Shown here in pieces: positions 7,508 to 16,587 of a stretch of 19,034 nucleotides of DNA; the stretch's first letter is position 1; the number at the start of each line of letters is the position of its first letter. Both the position numbers and the translations under genes were made by a program. The notes under the pieces were generated by a model that worked only from the letters and a program-made list of their open reading frames with translations, made no database searches and was not told where the DNA came from. This DNA is from Erythrobacter sp. (GTDB taxonomy: Bacteria; Pseudomonadota; Alphaproteobacteria; Sphingomonadales; Sphingomonadaceae), in assembly GCA_030731635.1 (NCBI GenBank), contig JANQTR010000083.1, forward strand, positions 1 through 19,034, given 5' to 3'.

Positions 7508-9601
7508 TTACGCCGCCCCGGCCGCCAGCGCTGCGAGCAGCAGCAAGGCAACGATATTGGTAATCTTGATCATCGGATTGACCGCCGGGCCAGCGGTGTC
7601 CTTGTACGGGTCGCCAACAGTGTCGCCGGTCACCGCAGCCTTGTGGGCTTCGGAGCCCTTGCCGCCGTGGTTGCCATCTTCGATGTACTTCTTGGCATTG
7701 TCCCAGGCGCCGCCGCCTGATGTCATCGAAATGGCGACGAACAAACCGCCGACGATCACGCCGAGCAGCAGAGCGCCCAGTGCAGCAAAGCCATTGGCTT
7801 GGCCAGCCACAGCTGTGATCACGAAATACACCACCAGCGGTGCTGCCACCGGCAGCAGCGATGGGATGATCATTTCCCTGATCGCCGCCTTGGTGACGAG
7901 GTCGACGGTGCGGGCATAATCAGGCTTGACCTCATAGGTCATGATTCCCGGGTTCTGGGCGAACTGATCGCGTACGTCCTTCACCACTTCGCCAGCCGCA
8001 CGGCCCACCGCGGTCATGCCCATTGCGCCGAACAAGTAAGGCAGCAAGGCGCCGAGCAGCAGCCCGACGATGACATAGGGGTTTTCGAGGCTGAAATCGA
8101 CCGTCACGCCTGAAAACAGCTCGCGCAGATCAGCGGTGTATGTGGCGAACAATACCAGTGCGGCAAGCCCGGCCGAACCAATGGCATAGCCTTTGGTCAC
8201 GGCCTTGGTGGTGTTGCCCACCGCATCAAGCGCATCGGTTTTCTCGCGCACGCTTTCGTCCAGACCTGCCATTTCGGCGATCCCGCCGGCATTGTCGGTG
8301 ACCGGGCCATAAGCGTCGAGCGCCACGACCATGCCCGCCAGCGCCAGCATCGACGTGGCCGCATAGGCAATCCCCATCAACCCGGCGAGCTGGAACGCGA
8401 TGATGATGCCTGCGCAGATCACCAGCGTCGGCAGCGCGGTGGATTCCATGCTGATCGCAAGGCCCTGGATCACGTTGGTGCCGTGGCCCGTTTCCGAAGC
8501 CTTGGCGATTGATCGCACCGGGCGATAATTGGTGCCGGTGTAATATTCAGTGATCCAGATAATCAGGCCGGTGATGACCAGGCCCAGGAAGCCGCAATAA
8601 AACAGCGTGCGGCCATTATAGGCCTGACCCGCAATCGCGCCTTCCATGTCGCCCAGCGCGTAGCTGATCGCCCACCAGATCGCAGGAACGGACAATACGG
8701 CAGTGACAAGGAAACCCTTGTACATCGCGCCCATGATGTTCTTACCGCCGCCGAGACGCACGAAATAGGTGCCGATGATCGAGGTGACGATGCACACGCC
8801 GCCAATCAGCAGCGGCAGCGCCATCAATGCGGCAAGGTTTTCCGCGCCCTTCAGCAGCAGAGCCGTCAGCACCATGGTGGCGCCGACTGTGACGACATAG
8901 GTTTCAAACAAGTCAGCCGCCATCCCGGCGCAGTCACCCACGTTATCGCCCACGTTGTCAGCGATCACAGCGGGGTTGCGTGGGTCATCTTCGGGGATGC
9001 CAGCTTCAACCTTGCCGACCAGATCAGCGCCGACGTCTGCCGCCTTGGTGAAGATCCCGCCGCCAAGCCGCGCAAAGATCGAGACTAGCGACGCGCCGAG
9101 TGCGAGTGAGGTGAGCCCAATCACTACAGGGCGACTATCGGGCTCCAAGCCAGCAGGCCCGGTCAGATAATAAAAGAAGCATGCAATCGCGAGCAGAGCG
9201 AGGCCAGCCACCAGCATCCCGGTGATTGCGCCCGCGCGGAACGCCAGCGTCAGGCCCTGTTGCAGGCCCTTCATCGCCGCAGCCGCCGTGCGCACGTTCG
9301 AGCGCACCGACACATTCATGCCGATAAAGCCCGCCACGCCCGATAGCACCGCGCCGATCACAAACCCAACCGCCGGGATCGTGCCCAGCGTGAATGCCAC
9401 GATCACCGCAACAATCACGCCGACAATCGCAATCGCGGTATACTGACGCTTGAGATAGGCCTGCGCGCCTTCCTGAATGGCGGCAGCGATTTCCTGCATC
9501 TTGTCATTGCCGGCGTCTGCGCCAAGCACCTGACGGCTGGTGACAAAGCCATACACGATGGCAAGCAGCCCCAGCCCAATTGAAATGAGCAATAAATTCA
9601 C
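7508..9601 (-). CDS. hppA: K+-independent H+-translocating membrane pyrophosphatase
   Basis: The 697-residue protein is a full-length membrane-bound pyrophosphatase with about 16 hydrophobic segments. It hydrolyses pyrophosphate at the cytosolic face and pumps protons across the inner membrane. The catalytic blocks are intact: DVGADLVGKVEAG (189-201) with EDDPRNPAVIADN, DNVGDNVGDCAGM, the DNAGG block near 436-440, and the C-terminal GDTVGDPYKDTAGPA. Residues 463-470 read NTTKAVTK. Lysine at 466, where K+-dependent enzymes have alanine, together with Thr469, marks the K+-independent H+-pumping subclass. The start codon is GTG at 9601; GAGAGGGGA lies at 9608-9616, well placed for ribosome binding, and no better ATG exists nearby. 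It has its own promoter and structured leader upstream and a terminator downstream, so it is probably monocistronic. Confidence 0.97.
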   Translation of the reverse strand: MNLLLISIGLGLLAIVYGFVTSRQVLGADAGNDKMQEIAAAIQEGAQAYLKRQYTAIAIVGVIVAVIVAFTLGTIPAVGFVIGAVLSGVAGFIGMNVSVRSNVRTAAAAMKGLQQGLTLAFRAGAITGMLVAGLALLAIACFFYYLTGPAGLEPDSRPVVIGLTSLALGASLVSIFARLGGGIFTKAADVGADLVGKVEAGIPEDDPRNPAVIADNVGDNVGDCAGMAADLFETYVVTVGATMVLTALLLKGAENLAALMALPLLIGGVCIVTSIIGTYFVRLGGGKNIMGAMYKGFLVTAVLSVPAIWWAISYALGDMEGAIAGQAYNGRTLFYCGFLGLVITGLIIWITEYYTGTNYRPVRSIAKASETGHGTNVIQGLAISMESTALPTLVICAGIIIAFQLAGLMGIAYAATSMLALAGMVVALDAYGPVTDNAGGIAEMAGLDESVREKTDALDAVGNTTKAVTKGYAIGSAGLAALVLFATYTADLRELFSGVTVDFSLENPYVIVGLLLGALLPYLFGAMGMTAVGRAAGEVVKDVRDQFAQNPGIMTYEVKPDYARTVDLVTKAAIREMIIPSLLPVAAPLVVYFVITAVAGQANGFAALGALLLGVIVGGLFVAISMTSGGGAWDNAKKYIEDGNHGGKGSEAHKAAVTGDTVGDPYKDTAGPAVNPMIKITNIVALLLLAALAAGAA

Positions 9602-9629
9602 GAGTAATCCCCTCTCGTACTTTTTTTGA

Positions 9630-9675
9630 TTTCCCAGCGGGAAACCTGCGCCTTTTCCGATCCCGTTGGCGCAGG
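9630..9675 (-). promoter_or_regulatory. structured hppA leader: two adjacent stem-loops
   Basis: On the minus strand the untranslated leader contains an 8-base-pair stem (9668-9675 with 9645-9652, 15-base loop). This abuts a 6-base-pair stem (9639-9644 with 9630-9635, 3-base loop). A run of seven adenines and then the ribosome site follow. The lack of a T-run after the hairpins argues against a terminator in this direction. It could protect the transcript, form a protein-binding site, or respond to a signal; I recognise no known riboswitch class. Confidence 0.5.
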
Positions 9676-9682
9676 GTCGATA

Positions 9683-9710
9683 TTCATAGGGGCTCGGCGA
9701 AAGCTGGCAA
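9683..9710 (-). promoter_or_regulatory. probable sigma-70-type promoter of hppA
   Basis: On the minus strand TTGCCA (9710-9705) and TATGAA (9688-9683) are separated by 16 bases. They match the -35 and -10 consensus in 5 of 6 and 4 of 6 positions. Transcription would start near 9676, just before the two leader hairpins, giving a leader of roughly 75 bases. Confidence 0.5.
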
Positions 9711-9775
9711 GTCTCCGTGCTGCGTAACGCGCGGATTTGCGCGCGCTTCAGCAGTTATGGCAGGGGCGGCGCACG

Positions 9776-10639
9776 CTATCCGTGTTGGTAGCCGAGGCCA
9801 TCGGGGCTCACCAGCAGCGCGCCCCCTAGCATCAGCGGTGCGATGCCAGCGGCCACCACTGCACCGATCCGGCTTGCTGCAACCGGCAGTGCAGCTTCGG
9901 CGGGTGCGGTGAACAGCAGTTCGTAATCATCGCCCCAGCGCATGCATTCATCGCGCCGCGCCGCATCAGCCACCGGCACAGCGTCAGGATCGATCATGAA
10001 GGTGACGCTATTGAGTTTCGCCATGCGCCAGCAATCCAGTAGCAGTCCGTCGGACACGTCCATCATCGCGCTGACATGCGGGGCCAACGTCAGGCCTTCG
10101 GCGATGCGCGGCTGCGGTCGGTTGAACGCATCGCGGTGTTCGCTTGCGCCTTCAAACCCCAGCATCGCGCGTCCGATCGTGCCGGTAAGGTAGATCCCAT
10201 CGCCCACCGCTGCGCCGCGCCGGGCGGGGACGGGGTGGTGGGTCGCGCGGCCAATCGCGGTCATGGCAAAGGTGCTCGCCCCGGTTGCCGCCACCGTATC
10301 GCCGCCCAGCAAGGTTACGCCAAACGCGATCAGCGCCTCGCGCAGGCCTTTGATAAACCGCGCATCATCGCGGCCCAAGGAATGGCCAAGCAGGACGCCG
10401 ATGGGCTCTGCCCCCTTGGCCGCCAGATCAGACAGGTTCGAGGCGACCAGTTTCCAAGCCACATCGGCCATATCGGCATCAGGCAGGAAATGGGTATCTT
10501 CGGCCATCATTTCGTGATTGATGACCAGCGTTTCGCCGCCGATCGTGATCAGCGCGCAATCATCATCAAGATTGCGGGCACCAGTGTGCAGCGGCAGCTT
10601 GCGCAAGGCGGCAATGAATTCGGGCTCGTTCAAGGCCAT
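9776..10639 (-). CDS. thiL: thiamine-monophosphate kinase
   Basis: The 287-residue protein phosphorylates thiamine monophosphate with ATP to give thiamine diphosphate, in the cytosol. Family blocks are clear: N-terminal NEPEFIAALRKL, the acidic metal-binding LDDDCALI (about residues 24-31), EDTHFLPD, WKLVASNLSDLAAKGAEP, LLGGDTVAATG, MMDVSDGLLLD and GDDYELLF. I chose the ATG at 10639 because it gives the family's normal N-terminus. An in-frame ATG at 10681 would add 14 Arg-rich residues and overlap nusB. With the chosen start the gene begins 10 bases after the nusB stop, typical of the nusB-thiL pair found in many bacteria. It appears to be the last gene of the his-nus-thi operon. Confidence 0.95.
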   Translation of the reverse strand: MALNEPEFIAALRKLPLHTGARNLDDDCALITIGGETLVINHEMMAEDTHFLPDADMADVAWKLVASNLSDLAAKGAEPIGVLLGHSLGRDDARFIKGLREALIAFGVTLLGGDTVAATGASTFAMTAIGRATHHPVPARRGAAVGDGIYLTGTIGRAMLGFEGASEHRDAFNRPQPRIAEGLTLAPHVSAMMDVSDGLLLDCWRMAKLNSVTFMIDPDAVPVADAARRDECMRWGDDYELLFTAPAEAALPVAASRIGAVVAAGIAPLMLGGALLVSPDGLGYQHG

Positions 10640-10649
10640 GCGCCGCGTC

Positions 10650-11120
10650 TTAGCCCGCGCGCGCATCCTTGGCCACGGCATCGAGGATACCGTTCACGAA
10701 TTTAGCCTGCCCATCATCGAAAAACGCCTTGGCGACATCGACATATTCGCTGATCGCGACCGCAACCGGCACGTCGGCGCGGGCGATCAGTTCATAGGTG
10801 CCAGCGCGCAGCACTTGCAGCATCGCCTTGTCAAGCCGCGCAATGCTCCACCCGGCGGCAAGCCGGCCTGTCAGCAGATCATCAATCTCTTCGCGGCGGG
10901 CATCCACTCCGCGCACGACATCGTCGAAGAACGGCACTTCGGCGTCGGCATATTCGGCGTCATCAAAGGCATCATCATCAATGGTGCGGCCCAGCCTGTG
11001 CTGGTGAAATTCATCAAGCAGCTTGATCAGCGCGGTGCCTTCCATGTGCTGTTGATACAACGCCTGGACGGCAGCGAGCCGCGCAGCGGAGCGCGCTTTT
11101 GATCGTGCGGGAGCGTTCAT
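10650..11120 (-). CDS. nusB: transcription antitermination factor NusB
   Basis: The 156-residue, all-helical protein matches NusB, which with NusE (S10) binds boxA RNA and promotes processive transcription of rRNA operons. The N-terminal ARLAAVQALYQQHMEG block is the RNA-binding arginine-rich helix region. LDKAMLQVLRAGTYELIARADVPVAVAISEYVDVAKAFF, split here as LDKAMLQVLRAGTYEL and VAISEYVDVAKAF, and KFVNGILDAVAK are diagnostic. An acidic stretch near residues 48-62 (DDDAFDDAEYADAE) lengthens the loop compared with E. coli NusB (139 residues), as is common in alphaproteobacteria. Its start overlaps the hisD stop in an ATGA (11117-11120), implying translational coupling. Confidence 0.95.
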   Translation of the reverse strand: MNAPARSKARSAARLAAVQALYQQHMEGTALIKLLDEFHQHRLGRTIDDDAFDDAEYADAEVPFFDDVVRGVDARREEIDDLLTGRLAAGWSIARLDKAMLQVLRAGTYELIARADVPVAVAISEYVDVAKAFFDDGQAKFVNGILDAVAKDARAG

Positions 11121-12412
11121 TTGATCCTCAGTTCCACCGATTTGGCGTGCGCTGGCAGGCCTTCGGCATGGGCAAGCGTAGCAGCGGCTGGGCCGATGGC
11201 ATTGAACGACGCCTGATCCAGCCCCAGAAAGCTGGTGCGCTTCATGAAATCGAGCACCGAAAGCCCGCTTGAAAACCGCGCGCGGCGTCCGGTCGGCAGC
11301 ACGTGATTGGGCCCCGCGACATAGTCGCCGACCGCCTCAGGCGTCATCCGGCCAAGGAAGATGCTGCCCGCGTGGCGGATCTGGTGCATCATCGCTTCGG
11401 GATCGGCGACCGCGAGTTCAACGTGTTCGGCCGCCAGCCGGTTGGCGAGCGCGGGGGCTTCAGCCAGCAGGTCATTGACGACAATGATCACGCCGTGCGC
11501 GTCCCAGCTGGCCCGTGCGGTTTTGGCGGTGGCAAGCACGCTCAGTTGCAAGTCAATGCAATCTTCCACCTGCCGCGCAAAACCGGCATCATCCGTAATC
11601 AGGATCGATTGCGAGGTGGGGTCATGTTCGGCCTGAGAAAGCAGGTCAGCTGCGATCCAATCGGGATCATTGCTGCCATCGGCAATCACCAGTATCTCGG
11701 ATGGCCCAGCCACCATATCGATCCCTACCACGCCGTAAAGCTGGCGTTTGGCTTCGGCGACCCAGGCATTGCCGGGGCCGGTGATGACATCGACTGGGCT
11801 GATGCGCGGCGTCCCATAGGCAAGCGCGCCGACGGCATGCGCCCCGCCGACGCGCCAGATTTCGTCCACGCCTGCGATATGCGCGGCCGCCAGCACCAGC
11901 GGGTTCGACTGGCCTTTTGGAGTCGGAGTGACCACCACCAGCCGTTCCACCCCGGCAACCCGCGCCGGAATCGCATTCATCAGCAGTGATGAGGGGTAGG
12001 CCGCGCGCCCGCCGGGAACATATAGCCCTGCGGCATCTACCGGCCGCCAGATCGCGCCCAACCGCACGCCTGCTTCATCGGTATAATCGCGGTTTTCGGG
12101 CAGCTGCGCTTCGTGATAAGAGCGGATCCGTGCCGCCGCGAGTTCGAGCGCATCGCGCAGGTCAGTCGCCAACTCATTATAAGCCTGTTCGCAGCGTTCC
12201 CGCGAGATTGACCAATCGGCATCCTCGGCCAGCGTGTAGCCATCGAACCGCTGCGAATATTCCACCAATGCCGCATCACCGCGTGCTTTAACCTCGCGCA
12301 GGATGTCGGTCACCTGACCGGCGACATCGCTGTCGGATTCGCGCCGGGCATCGACAATCCGGTCGAACCGCGCGGCGAAATCGGGCTGGAGGGTGGAGAG
12401 GATCGGGCTCAT
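11117..12412 (-). CDS. hisD: histidinol dehydrogenase
   Basis: The 431-residue protein has the full length of HisD, the zinc enzyme that makes the last two oxidations of histidine synthesis (L-histidinol to L-histidine with two NAD+). The expected catalytic and zinc residues line up with E. coli HisD: Gln260 and His263 (SQAEHDP), the general bases Glu329/His330 (AEHVELA), Asp363 (VGDYVAGPNH) and His422 (GLPAHAKSVELR). The NAD-binding block TGPGNAWVAEAKRQL is intact. Both ends overlap neighbours by four bases: ATGA with hisG at 12409-12412 and with nusB at 11117-11120. Confidence 0.98.
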   Translation of the reverse strand: MSPILSTLQPDFAARFDRIVDARRESDSDVAGQVTDILREVKARGDAALVEYSQRFDGYTLAEDADWSISRERCEQAYNELATDLRDALELAAARIRSYHEAQLPENRDYTDEAGVRLGAIWRPVDAAGLYVPGGRAAYPSSLLMNAIPARVAGVERLVVVTPTPKGQSNPLVLAAAHIAGVDEIWRVGGAHAVGALAYGTPRISPVDVITGPGNAWVAEAKRQLYGVVGIDMVAGPSEILVIADGSNDPDWIAADLLSQAEHDPTSQSILITDDAGFARQVEDCIDLQLSVLATAKTARASWDAHGVIIVVNDLLAEAPALANRLAAEHVELAVADPEAMMHQIRHAGSIFLGRMTPEAVGDYVAGPNHVLPTGRRARFSSGLSVLDFMKRTSFLGLDQASFNAIGPAAATLAHAEGLPAHAKSVELRIK

Positions 12413-13101
12413 GCAGCGGCACCTTGGTTGCTGCGGCTTTCCGCATCGCGGCGGAAGGCCGCCACCAGTTCGGCCACGCGCGGATCGGTTTTCAACGCGG
12501 TGCGGTTGACGATCAGACGTGCGGAAATTTCGAGGATTATGCTGGTTTCGACCAAGCCATTCTGTTTCAACGTGGTGCCGGTTGAGACGAGATCAACGAT
12601 CTGCCGCGCAAGGCCAAGCGAGGGGGCCAGTTCCATCGCCCCGTTCAGCTTGACACATTCGGCCTGCACGCCTGCCGCTTCGAAATGGCGGCGGGTAAGG
12701 CTGGGGTATTTGGTGGCGACGCGCAGGTGGCTGACGCTACCAGGTTCGTCGCTATCGCTTGCAAGCCGCGCAACCGAAAGGCGGCACAGCCCGATGCCTA
12801 GATCGACCGGGGCATAGAGGTCGGCGTAGTCGAATTCCTCGATCACATCGGAACCGACAATACCGACCTGCGCAGCGCCGTGGGCGACAAAGGTCGCGAC
12901 ATCGAAGGCGCGCACCCGGATCAGGCGCATATCGGCGCGGGTAGTGGCAAACGCCAAAGCCCGGCTTTTAGGATCGTGGAATTCTGTGTCCGGCACTACC
13001 CCGGCGCGCGCCATCACCGGCAGCGCTTCATCAAGGATGCGGCCCTTGGGGACAGCAAAGGTCAGCTGTCCGGGATTGTCGTGGATGCCAATGGTGGTCA
13101 T
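12409..13101 (-). CDS. hisG: ATP phosphoribosyltransferase, short-form catalytic subunit
   Basis: The 230-residue protein is the short form of HisG, which joins ATP and PRPP to start histidine synthesis, releasing pyrophosphate. It begins with LTFAVPKGRILDEALP and has VGIVGSDVIEE and the PRPP-binding loop DLVSTGTTLKQNGL. The C-terminal regulatory ACT-like domain of long-form enzymes (about 300 residues) is absent. Short HisG normally needs the regulatory partner HisZ, which is not in this window. The ATG at 13101 lacks a clear Shine-Dalgarno site, and no in-frame ATG, GTG or TTG lies in the codons I checked up to about 13137, so this start is the best available. It leads the operon and is divergent from the DUF2332 gene with a 39-base gap. 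Confidence 0.96.
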   Translation of the reverse strand: MTTIGIHDNPGQLTFAVPKGRILDEALPVMARAGVVPDTEFHDPKSRALAFATTRADMRLIRVRAFDVATFVAHGAAQVGIVGSDVIEEFDYADLYAPVDLGIGLCRLSVARLASDSDEPGSVSHLRVATKYPSLTRRHFEAAGVQAECVKLNGAMELAPSLGLARQIVDLVSTGTTLKQNGLVETSIILEISARLIVNRTALKTDPRVAELVAAFRRDAESRSNQGAAA

Positions 13102-13140
13102 GATCGAGCGCGCACTTAAGGGCGAGACAGCAAAAGGGCA

Positions 13141-14247
13141 ATGGAAATGGGCGATTCAGCCAAGCGTCCGGCGTATGAATTTGTCGATATGGCAACCCGC
13201 GGGCCGGGTGCGGTGGCCACTGCGTTTGCCAATCAGGTGGCCTATTGCTCTGCTGCGGGCGCCGACATCACTGCGCGGGTGGTGGCAGGGATCGCCGCTG
13301 TGCTGGCGTCGGATGCATCGGGCGAGTTGCTTGATAGGGTGCGCGACTGGCAGGGTGCGCCGCTTGCTGACGCGCTTTCGCTAAGGGTGGCAGGAGGCCT
13401 GCACGCGCTCCACCTGTCGGGCCTCGCGCCAGCGCTGACACCCATCTATCGCGGTGATGCGGCGGACGATCCGGCGATCATCGCTGACGTCATGGTCGCG
13501 CACGAAACGGCTCTGCTGCCGTGGCTGGATGGTCCACCGCAAACCAATGAGGCCGGGCGTTCAGCCAATTTCATCGCGGCGATGCTATGGCTGGCTGATC
13601 AAGGCCTACCACCGCGTTTCGAATGCCTCGAGATCGGGTCCAGCGCTGGGATCAACTTGATGATGGATCGCTACGCGTATGATCTGGGCGGGGTGCGGGT
13701 CGGCCCGGAGGATGCGGTGATGCACTTCGCCCCCGAATGGCGCGGCGCGCCGCCGCCCGCGCAGGATATTGCCATTGTCAGCGCAACGGGCTGCGACGTC
13801 GCTCCGGTTGATTTGACCGATCCTGCGCAGGCGCTGCGGCTCAGAGCCTATATCTGGCCTGAGCACACTGTGCGTTTCGAACGAATGGATGCTGCGATCC
13901 GCGCTGCGAGCGCGCGCAAGCCCGATCTGGTCAAGGCGACTGCCGCTGACTTCATCGAGGCTGAACTCGCCAAGCCGCAAGCCCCCGGCACCACGCGCAT
14001 GCTGATGCATTCGATCGTCTGGCAATATGTCCCCGCCGACCAACAGGCGCGGGTCACGGCAGCGATGGAAGCCGCAGGCGCAAAGGCGACCGCCGAGCGC
14101 CCGCTGGCGTGGGTGATGGTCGAGGCTGACCGCTCGGTTCACCGCCACAAGCTGACGGTGCGATACTGGCCGGGCGGGGCGGAGGAGGTGCAACTGGCGT
14201 GGTCGCATCCGCACGGGGCGGATGTGGAATGGCTGGCGGGAGCTTAG
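13141..14247 (+). CDS. DUF2332 family protein
   Basis: The 368-residue protein matches DUF2332, a family of uncharacterised cytosolic proteins frequent in alphaproteobacteria and actinobacteria. Recognisable blocks are FANQVAYC near residue 30, the methyltransferase-like glycine motif FECLEIGSSAGINLMMDRY (160-178), the C-terminal MLMHSIVWQYV, and WVMVEADRSVH. The glycine motif resembles an S-adenosylmethionine-binding loop, so a Rossmann-like fold is plausible, but no activity is established that I know of. Two starts are possible: ATG at 13141, and ATG at 13147, which is better spaced from AAAGGG at about 13133-13138. It is divergent from hisG and may share a very compact promoter region with it. 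Confidence 0.85.
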   Translation: MEMGDSAKRPAYEFVDMATRGPGAVATAFANQVAYCSAAGADITARVVAGIAAVLASDASGELLDRVRDWQGAPLADALSLRVAGGLHALHLSGLAPALTPIYRGDAADDPAIIADVMVAHETALLPWLDGPPQTNEAGRSANFIAAMLWLADQGLPPRFECLEIGSSAGINLMMDRYAYDLGGVRVGPEDAVMHFAPEWRGAPPPAQDIAIVSATGCDVAPVDLTDPAQALRLRAYIWPEHTVRFERMDAAIRAASARKPDLVKATAADFIEAELAKPQAPGTTRMLMHSIVWQYVPADQQARVTAAMEAAGAKATAERPLAWVMVEADRSVHRHKLTVRYWPGGAEEVQLAWSHPHGADVEWLAGA

Positions 14248-14254
14248 CCCATTT

Positions 14255-14340
14255 CCGTTCGTCATGAACCTGTCGAAGGACTGTCAATGGCTCTTGGTCA
14301 GAAGATCAGAACGGCCCTTCGACAAGCTCAGGGCGAGCGG
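14255..14340. repeat. REP-like imperfect inverted repeat between convergent genes
   Basis: A 26-base arm at 14255-14280 and its near-mirror at 14315-14340 pair at about 20 of 26 positions around a 34-base centre. The core is the string TGTCGAAGG in one arm and CCTTCGACA in the other. Elements with the core CCCTTCGACAAGCTCAGGGC are, to my knowledge, widespread in intergenic DNA of sphingomonads and behave like REP sequences. It lies between two convergent genes, where such repeats commonly act as transcript ends. The number of genomic copies cannot be seen from here. Confidence 0.7.
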
Positions 14341-14351
14341 GTTCCGGGTCT

Positions 14352-15244
<893 letters not shown>

Positions 15245-15245
<1 letters not shown>

Positions 15246-16054
15246 CAGTTCTGCTCCAGCTTTTCCATGTAGCCATTGGCGACCATTGCGGCGACCTGAT
15301 CAAGCAGCGCGTCTGGGGTGCGGCGCAGTTCGCCCATCGCCTTTTCGCCGCCTTCCGCGACGATGATTTCGCGCGTCCCCGCCGCAATGCCATCCAGCAT
15401 GGTGCGGGCCGCGACATCGGCGGGTATGCCTTCGTCAATCGCCTTGTCGCTGCGCCCCCTCGCCGCGCCCTCGGCGGTCAGGGCATTGCGCGAGACATTG
15501 GTGGCGACCGAGCCGGGGTAGATCGTGTGGACGCTAACCCCGGTCTGCGACAATTCGCCCCGCAGCGCGTCAGCATAGCCTGCGAGCCCGAATTTGGCCG
15601 CGCAATAGGCGGTGCGCATCGGCACGCCGACCTTGCCCGCGATCGAGGAAATGAACCCGAGCGCCCCTGATCCCCGCTCTGCCATATGGCCGATCAAACC
15701 CTGGCTGAAGGCAATCTGCGCGGTCAGATCGACTGCGATGATGTCACGATAGACCTGCATATCGGTTTTGAGCGCGCGGCTGCGCTGTGAGATTCCGGCA
15801 TTGGCAAAGGCGATGTCGACGCCGCCCTTCCACGCAATGGCGGCGGCGGTGGCATCGGCCAGCGCGGCATCATCGCGCACATCAAAGGCGAGGATCAGTG
15901 TTTCCCCGCAATCCGCCGCTACTTCAGTGAGGCGCGCTTCGTTCCGTCCGGACAGCACAACACGCGCGCCGCGTGCGGCAAGCTCGCGCGCCAATGCTGC
16001 GCCAATGCCTGATGAAGCCCCGGTGATCCACGCCACCTTGCCTGTGTAATCCAT
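15245..16054 (-). CDS. short-chain dehydrogenase/reductase (SDR)
   Basis: The 269-residue protein is a classical SDR oxidoreductase. The cofactor motif TGASSGIG is at 11-18, NAG at 85-87, the catalytic serine at 136/137 (ISSIAG), and the Tyr-x3-Lys pair is Tyr150/Lys154 (YCAAK). Arg37 (SGRNEA) after the second strand suggests NADP(H) preference. The C-terminal extension (about residues 230-269) carries EGGEKAMGELRRTPDALLDQ and may help form the substrate pocket or dimer. The start has an excellent ribosome site (AAAGGGAGAG). It precedes the epoxide-hydrolase-like gene with a one-base overlap, suggesting both act on related alcohols, ketones or epoxides; this is inference. Confidence 0.94.
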
Positions 16055-16104
16055 CGCTCTCTCCCTTTTGCGAAAGGACTAGCGAGCGTATTGGTTAAGG
16101 GCAA

Positions 16105-16587
16105 TCAGTCAGGGGTTTGGCAGGTTGCGATTTGCGACCGGATCATGTCGGCCAGTTCCACCGGGAACACGGGCTCAGGCCAGCCGGCGAGTTCGTCGAG
16201 CGTAAACCAGCGATGCTGGGTCATCAACGCCTGCTCGGTTGCGGTGTGGCCGCTAGTATCAATGGTCGCTTCGGCCACATGGATCAGGAAAAACCGTTCA
16301 TCTGCCTGCACTGGTTCGCCCTGAACCGTGATGAATTCGGGTGTCATCTGCGCAATTTGCGGGCCGGGATCGGCGATGATCCCGGTTTCCTCCTGCAATT
16401 CGCGCCGCGCGGCCTCCTCGAACGTCTCATCCGGCTCGCATTCGCCGCCTGCCGTCACCCAGAACGACTTGCGCCCCGGCACGTCATAGCGGAACATCAA
16501 CGCGCGCATTTCTCGGTCGAGCACGATCAAACGCGCCGCACGGCGCAGCCGTAATGCCGGGTTAAGGGGGGCGGGGCTGACTGTCAT
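16105..16587 (-). CDS. NUDIX hydrolase
   Basis: The 160-residue protein carries a perfect Nudix box at residues 48-70, pattern G-x5-E-x7-REL-x-EE-x-GI. The metal-binding glutamates are Glu63, Glu66 and Glu67. Nudix enzymes cleave nucleoside diphosphates linked to another group, often oxidised nucleotides, dinucleoside polyphosphates or sugar nucleotides; the substrate here is unknown. The W near 127 (HRWFTLDELAGW) resembles the C-terminal motif of MutT-like family members. The start ATG overlaps the bolA stop by four bases (ATGA, 16584-16587), so it is probably translated with bolA. Confidence 0.94.
   Translation of the reverse strand: MTVSPAPLNPALRLRRAARLIVLDREMRALMFRYDVPGRKSFWVTAGGECEPDETFEEAARRELQEETGIIADPGPQIAQMTPEFITVQGEPVQADERFFLIHVAEATIDTSGHTATEQALMTQHRWFTLDELAGWPEPVFPVELADMIRSQIATCQTPD

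Noticed and set aside
6771..7919. 382-codon plus-strand frame spanning the start of the GNAT-like gene and the end of hppA
   Set aside because: It crosses two well-supported genes and the hppA terminator on the opposite strand, and resembles no family.
9728..9745. CGCGCG hairpin downstream of thiL as an intrinsic terminator
   Set aside because: A perfect 6-base stem is present but no T-run follows on the minus strand, so termination is not supported.
10640..10681. Upstream ATG (10681) for thiL
   Set aside because: Adds an Arg-rich stretch unlike the family and overlaps nusB; the ATG at 10639 gives the normal N-terminus.
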